Made by a program: the position numbers and the translations under genes. Positions 49,533 through 52,551 of a stretch of DNA of 52,551 nucleotides are shown piece after piece. The notes beneath the pieces are model-generated. The model did not search any database, was not told where the DNA came from, and saw only the letters and a program-made list of their open reading frames with translations. Positions within the stretch are counted from its first letter, which is position 1; every line of letters starts with the position of its first letter. Source of the stretch: an uncultured Pseudomonadota bacterium (GTDB taxonomy: Bacteria; Pseudomonadota; Alphaproteobacteria; Rs-D84); assembly GCA_947307295.1 (NCBI GenBank), contig CAMZIQ010000007.1, forward strand, positions 1-52,551, given 5' to 3'.

Positions 49533-49871
49533 TTATTGTGTTTGCTTAATCGTGTGATGCACCAAATATTTATCTAGCTCATCAACAACATCTTGTGCAG
49601 ATTCAATTGATGGTAGACGCAAGAAAGTTGATAATTTTTCTCGTGCTTTGGGTTCTTGCAACGACAACACACATTGTTTAAGACCACATATAACATTATC
49701 ATATAACCTATATTGTATTGAAGTATTTTTGTTTGAAATATATGTTTCCAGAACAAACTTCGCCATGCCTGCCACCATATTTAACCAGAACTGCTCATAC
49801 GGATCGTTTTGCACCATTGGCATCAACGTTGCATTTAATGCGAAATCTTGTTCATTAAAATCTTCATACAT
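49533..49871 (-). CDS. Hypothetical protein, 112 aa
   Basis: Not recognised. Acidic N-terminus (MYEDFNEQDFAL), then probably all-helical with the hydrophobic stretch NMVAGMAKFVLETY, too polar for a membrane span. It might pair with the HEPN-like protein upstream as in two-component toxin systems, but there is no direct support. AAAGGATTTATT precedes the ATG at 49871. Inside the segment bounded by tRNA-Asn halves. Confidence 0.65.
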   Translation of the reverse strand: MYEDFNEQDFALNATLMPMVQNDPYEQFWLNMVAGMAKFVLETYISNKNTSIQYRLYDNVICGLKQCVLSLQEPKAREKLSTFLRLPSIESAQDVVDELDKYLVHHTIKQTQ

Positions 49872-50022
49872 AATAAATCCTTTTGGTTTCATTATATGGA
49901 TTATAAACAAAAACACAAATTAAAAACACGCCCAAAATACTGCAACACAAACCCCAGGTTGTCCGCAGTCCCGTCAAATTTTATGCTATATTTTATATGT
50001 TTAACCATAAACACCGATAAAC

Positions 50023-50931
50023 TCACTTGGTAATTAAACAATCCAATATCAAATTTATTTTCTCATACAAAGTTTTCATATCTATCAATAACTGAGGATG
50101 ATATAAAATTGATGGTTTTTTATACCCTGTATCTAAAACAAACGTAGGAACAAACATTTGATATTTTTCTTGTTGATTATTAAGCAGGGTTATTTTCTCA
50201 TCGTGTTTTTTCTCTAATTCTCTCTGTTTTGACAAACGTTCCATAAGTTCATCACTATCCGGGAAAAAACCTCTAGGTCTTTTATTAAGCTCAGCAAACC
50301 GTTTTGCATATTCTAACTGTTCAGATCTTTTCAAAGTTTCTAATCTTCGCCATTCACTTTCATTATCAATATTCACAAAGTATGGTGGCAAATATCCTGG
50401 TTCTTGATGCACTAGAGCATCTCGGGTTTCTTTCACATATTTTAACCAGTTAGTATCACCAATAAATTTACTTTTTACGTCTGTTGGTAAAGTATCAATT
50501 AAACAAACCTTCTTTTTCTTCTTATAAAAAAAAGATAAGTCAAAAATATTTTCTGATTTGTATTGTGTTTTTATTGCATAAATACGTGCTAAATTTTCTA
50601 ATGCACCATATAAATGAATATAAAAACAATGTATATATAATACAACATCTGTTCTTGTATCTTCAGACGGCACTTTACCATTATCAAATGGATTTTTCTC
50701 AAAAACATTCACAACACATCTTTCTAATAAATTTAATCTTCTACTTAAACCGTAATAAACAAATTTGTACAAATCATCACCATGTTTGCAATTACCAACT
50801 ATATTTTCTAATTTAAAAGCTATGTCGGCTAATATGCTTTTGTTGTTCAAAAAAACGCGATACTCTTCGGCTATTTTTCTTTGGTTTTTATCTGAATAAT
50901 AAATATCCCCTGGAACCATTTTTCTGGTCAT
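50023..50931 (-). CDS. Protein with HEPN-like RxxxxH motif
   Basis: 302 aa. VKETRDALVHQEPG holds R170 and H175 in the R-x4-H pattern of HEPN ribonucleases, in a helix that follows a helical region (LYIHCFYIHLYGALENLARIYA), as in HEPN bundles. The rest is charged and helical with a coiled segment (ERLSKQRELEKKHDEKI). AAAGGAATATGT precedes the ATG at 50931. Divergent from the membrane-protein gene, sharing a 136-base intergenic region. A toxin or anti-phage RNase is plausible but not shown. Confidence 0.6.
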   Translation of the reverse strand: MTRKMVPGDIYYSDKNQRKIAEEYRVFLNNKSILADIAFKLENIVGNCKHGDDLYKFVYYGLSRRLNLLERCVVNVFEKNPFDNGKVPSEDTRTDVVLYIHCFYIHLYGALENLARIYAIKTQYKSENIFDLSFFYKKKKKVCLIDTLPTDVKSKFIGDTNWLKYVKETRDALVHQEPGYLPPYFVNIDNESEWRRLETLKRSEQLEYAKRFAELNKRPRGFFPDSDELMERLSKQRELEKKHDEKITLLNNQQEKYQMFVPTFVLDTGYKKPSILYHPQLLIDMKTLYEKINLILDCLITK

Positions 50932-51067
50932 ACATATTCCTTTTTTATTATATACAACTAGGTAAAAAGTCCAAAAATTCAAGTGGTACATTGTTTGTTT
51001 GATATTTTTTAATCGTTATGTTAGAATTCCTTATGAAGCCAACACACATATTAAAAAGGAACAAAAT

Positions 51068-51928
51068 ATGAAAAATATATTATCTATAATATTTGTCGCT
51101 TTGTTTGGTATTTATATATTTAGTGCGAATGATTTTGGACAAAAATTTAGTAATTATGATTATAGACATATGGTGTCTTCAATTGATGAAGAACCGACAA
51201 TTATTGAGCTTGGTATGAGGCGTTCAGTCAGTCGTGCCACATATGAAACATACCACGAACATCATATAGGTCAAAAAGCTGCGGATATTGCAGAATTTAC
51301 TGATGGTATAACAACTGTTGCTATTTATGGTATTGCTGGTGTAGCTATTAGTATTGTTACCTCCCCAGTTATTGCAGCTACTGTTGTTAGCTTAGGTGCT
51401 GGTATTCAGACTTGGTTTTCAAAGGCCGATGAATTTGCTGTAGCACATGTTCAAAAAACTAGTGATTATGCTCTTTCAAGATATGATAAAACAAACGACT
51501 TACAGGCTTTTGGTTACGGTTTAGTAGTTTCTGCGCTTGTATTTTGTTGTTTACTGTTTTTACTTAATGCATTAAAAAACACCAATCTATATAAAAGATT
51601 GAAAGGCGAGAAAGTTGAAAAAAAACCAAAAAAGGCAAAAACTAAAGAATTTAAAATAGAAATAGTGAATAATAAGCAATATATTGACTCTACAAAAGCA
51701 AACAGAATAAAATATTTGCACGAGTTGAAAAAACAAACATCAACCGAATTAGATAAGAAACGTAATGAATTGGAAGCAGAAAATAAAAAATTGAAAGATG
51801 TTCCTGCTGATGTAGCAAAATATATAAAAACCAAAGATGTGTCCAATTTGAAACAAGATATATCAAAGTTAGAAGACAAAATTGTAGCAATCGATGAATT
51901 GATTGAAGCAGAAATGACCCAAAAATAA
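51068..51928 (+). CDS. Membrane protein with C-terminal coiled coil
   Basis: 286 aa. N-terminal signal anchor (about 3-19), a Gly/Ala/Val-rich hydrophobic hairpin (about 85-120, AIYGIAGVAISIVTSPVIAA), a further span (about 158-180, GLVVSALVFCCLLFLL), a Lys-rich linker and a coiled coil to the end (about 225-282). No family recognised. AAAAAGGAACAAAAT precedes the ATG. Its layout (membrane hairpin plus cytosolic coil) would suit a membrane effector paired with the divergent HEPN-like gene; inference only. Confidence 0.65.
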   Translation: MKNILSIIFVALFGIYIFSANDFGQKFSNYDYRHMVSSIDEEPTIIELGMRRSVSRATYETYHEHHIGQKAADIAEFTDGITTVAIYGIAGVAISIVTSPVIAATVVSLGAGIQTWFSKADEFAVAHVQKTSDYALSRYDKTNDLQAFGYGLVVSALVFCCLLFLLNALKNTNLYKRLKGEKVEKKPKKAKTKEFKIEIVNNKQYIDSTKANRIKYLHELKKQTSTELDKKRNELEAENKKLKDVPADVAKYIKTKDVSNLKQDISKLEDKIVAIDELIEAEMTQK

Positions 51929-51962
51929 CCAGTAGGCAAAAATCGCAGAAAATTAAGCCCTA

Positions 51963-52060
51963 TAAAATGTTTAAAAAGTCCTTGACTTGTGCGGATTTTA
52001 GGTATAATATAGGGTCTGTTATTCGGGCATAGTTCAGTCGGTAGAACAACGGACTGTTAA
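51963..52060 (+). repeat. Promoter plus tRNA-Asn 5' half, right copy
   Basis: Direct repeat of 49165-49262. Promoter TTGACT followed by TATAAT, then the tRNA-Asn 5' half 52023-52060 ending at CTGTTAA. Downstream sequence differs from that after the left copy. The half differs from the intact tRNA-Asn at 52321, so it derives from another isodecoder. Confidence 0.85.
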
Positions 52061-52190
52061 CGGCCACAGAGAGATTCCCCTAACAGCCTATAATTGCGAA
52101 AAAATGCTCTAATAACCGCTGGTTATTAAGAAAATATTTTTGACCGTTTTTGCTGCAAATACATCCGTATATGGTTTAATTCTGAGTAAC

Positions 52191-52235
52191 GTTTTACACG
52201 TGGTTTACACGAAATTGTTTACACGTGGTTTACAT
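52191..52235 (+). repeat. TTTACAC iterated repeats
   Basis: TTTACA occurs at about 52193, 52204, 52218 and 52229 (11, 14 and 11 bases apart), forming two copies of TTTACACGTGGTTTACA. The rest of 52061-52320 holds nothing recognised except the tRNA promoter (TTGCAA, 16 bases, TAACAT). The spacing suggests a protein-binding array such as integrase arm sites. Confidence 0.55.
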
Positions 52236-52320
52236 ATAAAGTTCTGTGGATTAAAAATACCATTTTTTTCAACAAATGACTTGCAATCGTTTTACGTTTA
52301 GTTAACATCGCACACAACAT

Positions 52321-52396
52321 TCGGGTGTAGTTCAGTTGGTAGAACGGTAGGCTGTTAACCTATATGTCGCTGGTTCGAATCCGGCCACCCGAGCCA
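52321..52396 (+). tRNA. tRNA-Asn(GUU)
   Basis: The acceptor TCGGGTG pairs with CACCCGA, followed by G and an encoded CCA. The anticodon loop CTGTTAA gives GTT. Confidence 0.95.
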
Positions 52397-52484
52397 GTAA
52401 TAAACCCACCGCCTTTACTAATCTTTTTTTATACCTTTTTTCACTATATGTTTGTATAATGGTTCCGAATAAAAAGGATGTGTT

Positions 52485-52551
52485 ATGCGTTTTGATGTTT
52501 TTAAAGCCTACTTGAAATATAAGTTTGGATTGACTGTTGGCTTGCCTGCGT
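52485..52551 (+). CDS. Partial CDS running off the window
   Basis: Open from ATG at 52485 to the window end (MRFDVFKAYLKYKFGLTVGL). AAAAAGGATGTGTT precedes it and TATAAT lies at 52455-52460. Too short to assign. Confidence 0.5.
   Translation, partial: MRFDVFKAYLKYKFGLTVGLPA

Noticed and set aside
52023..52060. Functional split tRNA-Asn
   Set aside because: No matching 3' half exists in the window and an intact tRNA-Asn lies 260 bases away, so a remnant is simpler.

Overview
The window is AT-rich DNA with the gene content of an alphaproteobacterium. Markers include an omega subunit with a long acidic tail, MtaB, a MacAB-TolC exporter, NrtR, and HTH proteins like the N-terminal domain of alphaproteobacterial S24-type repressors. 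Housekeeping genes are mixed with host-associated features such as small secreted proteins, drug export, NAD salvage and tRNA-linked islands. A gut or other host-associated uncultured lineage is my inference; nothing here fixes a genus.

Layout. 1-2780: tRNA-Leu(UAG) behind a duplicated promoter and tRNA 5' fragment, then galE, a CaxA-like exchanger and a small hypothetical gene. 2780-7950: tRNA-Pro(UGG) followed by an array of five orphan genes. They are separated by six copies of a composite repeat made of a tRNA-Pro 3'-end copy, a terminator, an inverted repeat and, in most copies, an extended -10 promoter. I consider this the most novel structure in the window. 7950-11900: broken sodC, rlpA, an EamA transporter and mtaB. 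11976-20460: rpoZ, tRNA-Ser(GGA), an MsbA-like ABC exporter, a DUF3419 gene, two paralogous membrane proteins, dacA, holB, tatD and smpB. 20497-27980: hupB, a short alaS, Smr, M23 peptidase, tdk, tRNA-Arg(ACG) and a Cys-rich secreted protein with a decayed tail. 27984-32476: macB, its ATPase, macA and tolC. 32596-42960: alkD, a Gre-like factor, acetyltransferases, a nucleotidyltransferase, an ABC-F ATPase with a short leader ORF, a 2.5 kb module bounded by near-identical inverted HTH genes, and an archaeal-type aspS2 behind a T-box-like leader. 42994-48895: tyrS with a leader-peptide attenuator, then a NAD-salvage operon (pncB, pncA, radical SAM, DUF5662, nrtR) with a palindromic operator. 49165-52060: two 98-bp direct repeats, each a promoter plus a tRNA-Asn 5' half, bracket a HEPN-motif protein and a coiled-coil membrane protein. 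An intact tRNA-Asn lies just downstream.

Two themes stand out. First, tRNA genes act as recombination or decoration sites. Downstream of tRNA-Pro, tRNA-Ser and tRNA-Arg lies the same element: an inverted copy of that tRNA's own 3' end followed by a hairpin whose stems differ in sequence but keep pairing. tRNA-Pro also seeds the cassette array, and tRNA-Asn halves flank an island. Second, several genes of translation and nearby functions have RNA-level control readable from sequence. tyrS has a leader peptide ending in Tyr codons with competing hairpins, aspS2 a T-box-like leader, and the ABC-F gene a three-codon upstream ORF.
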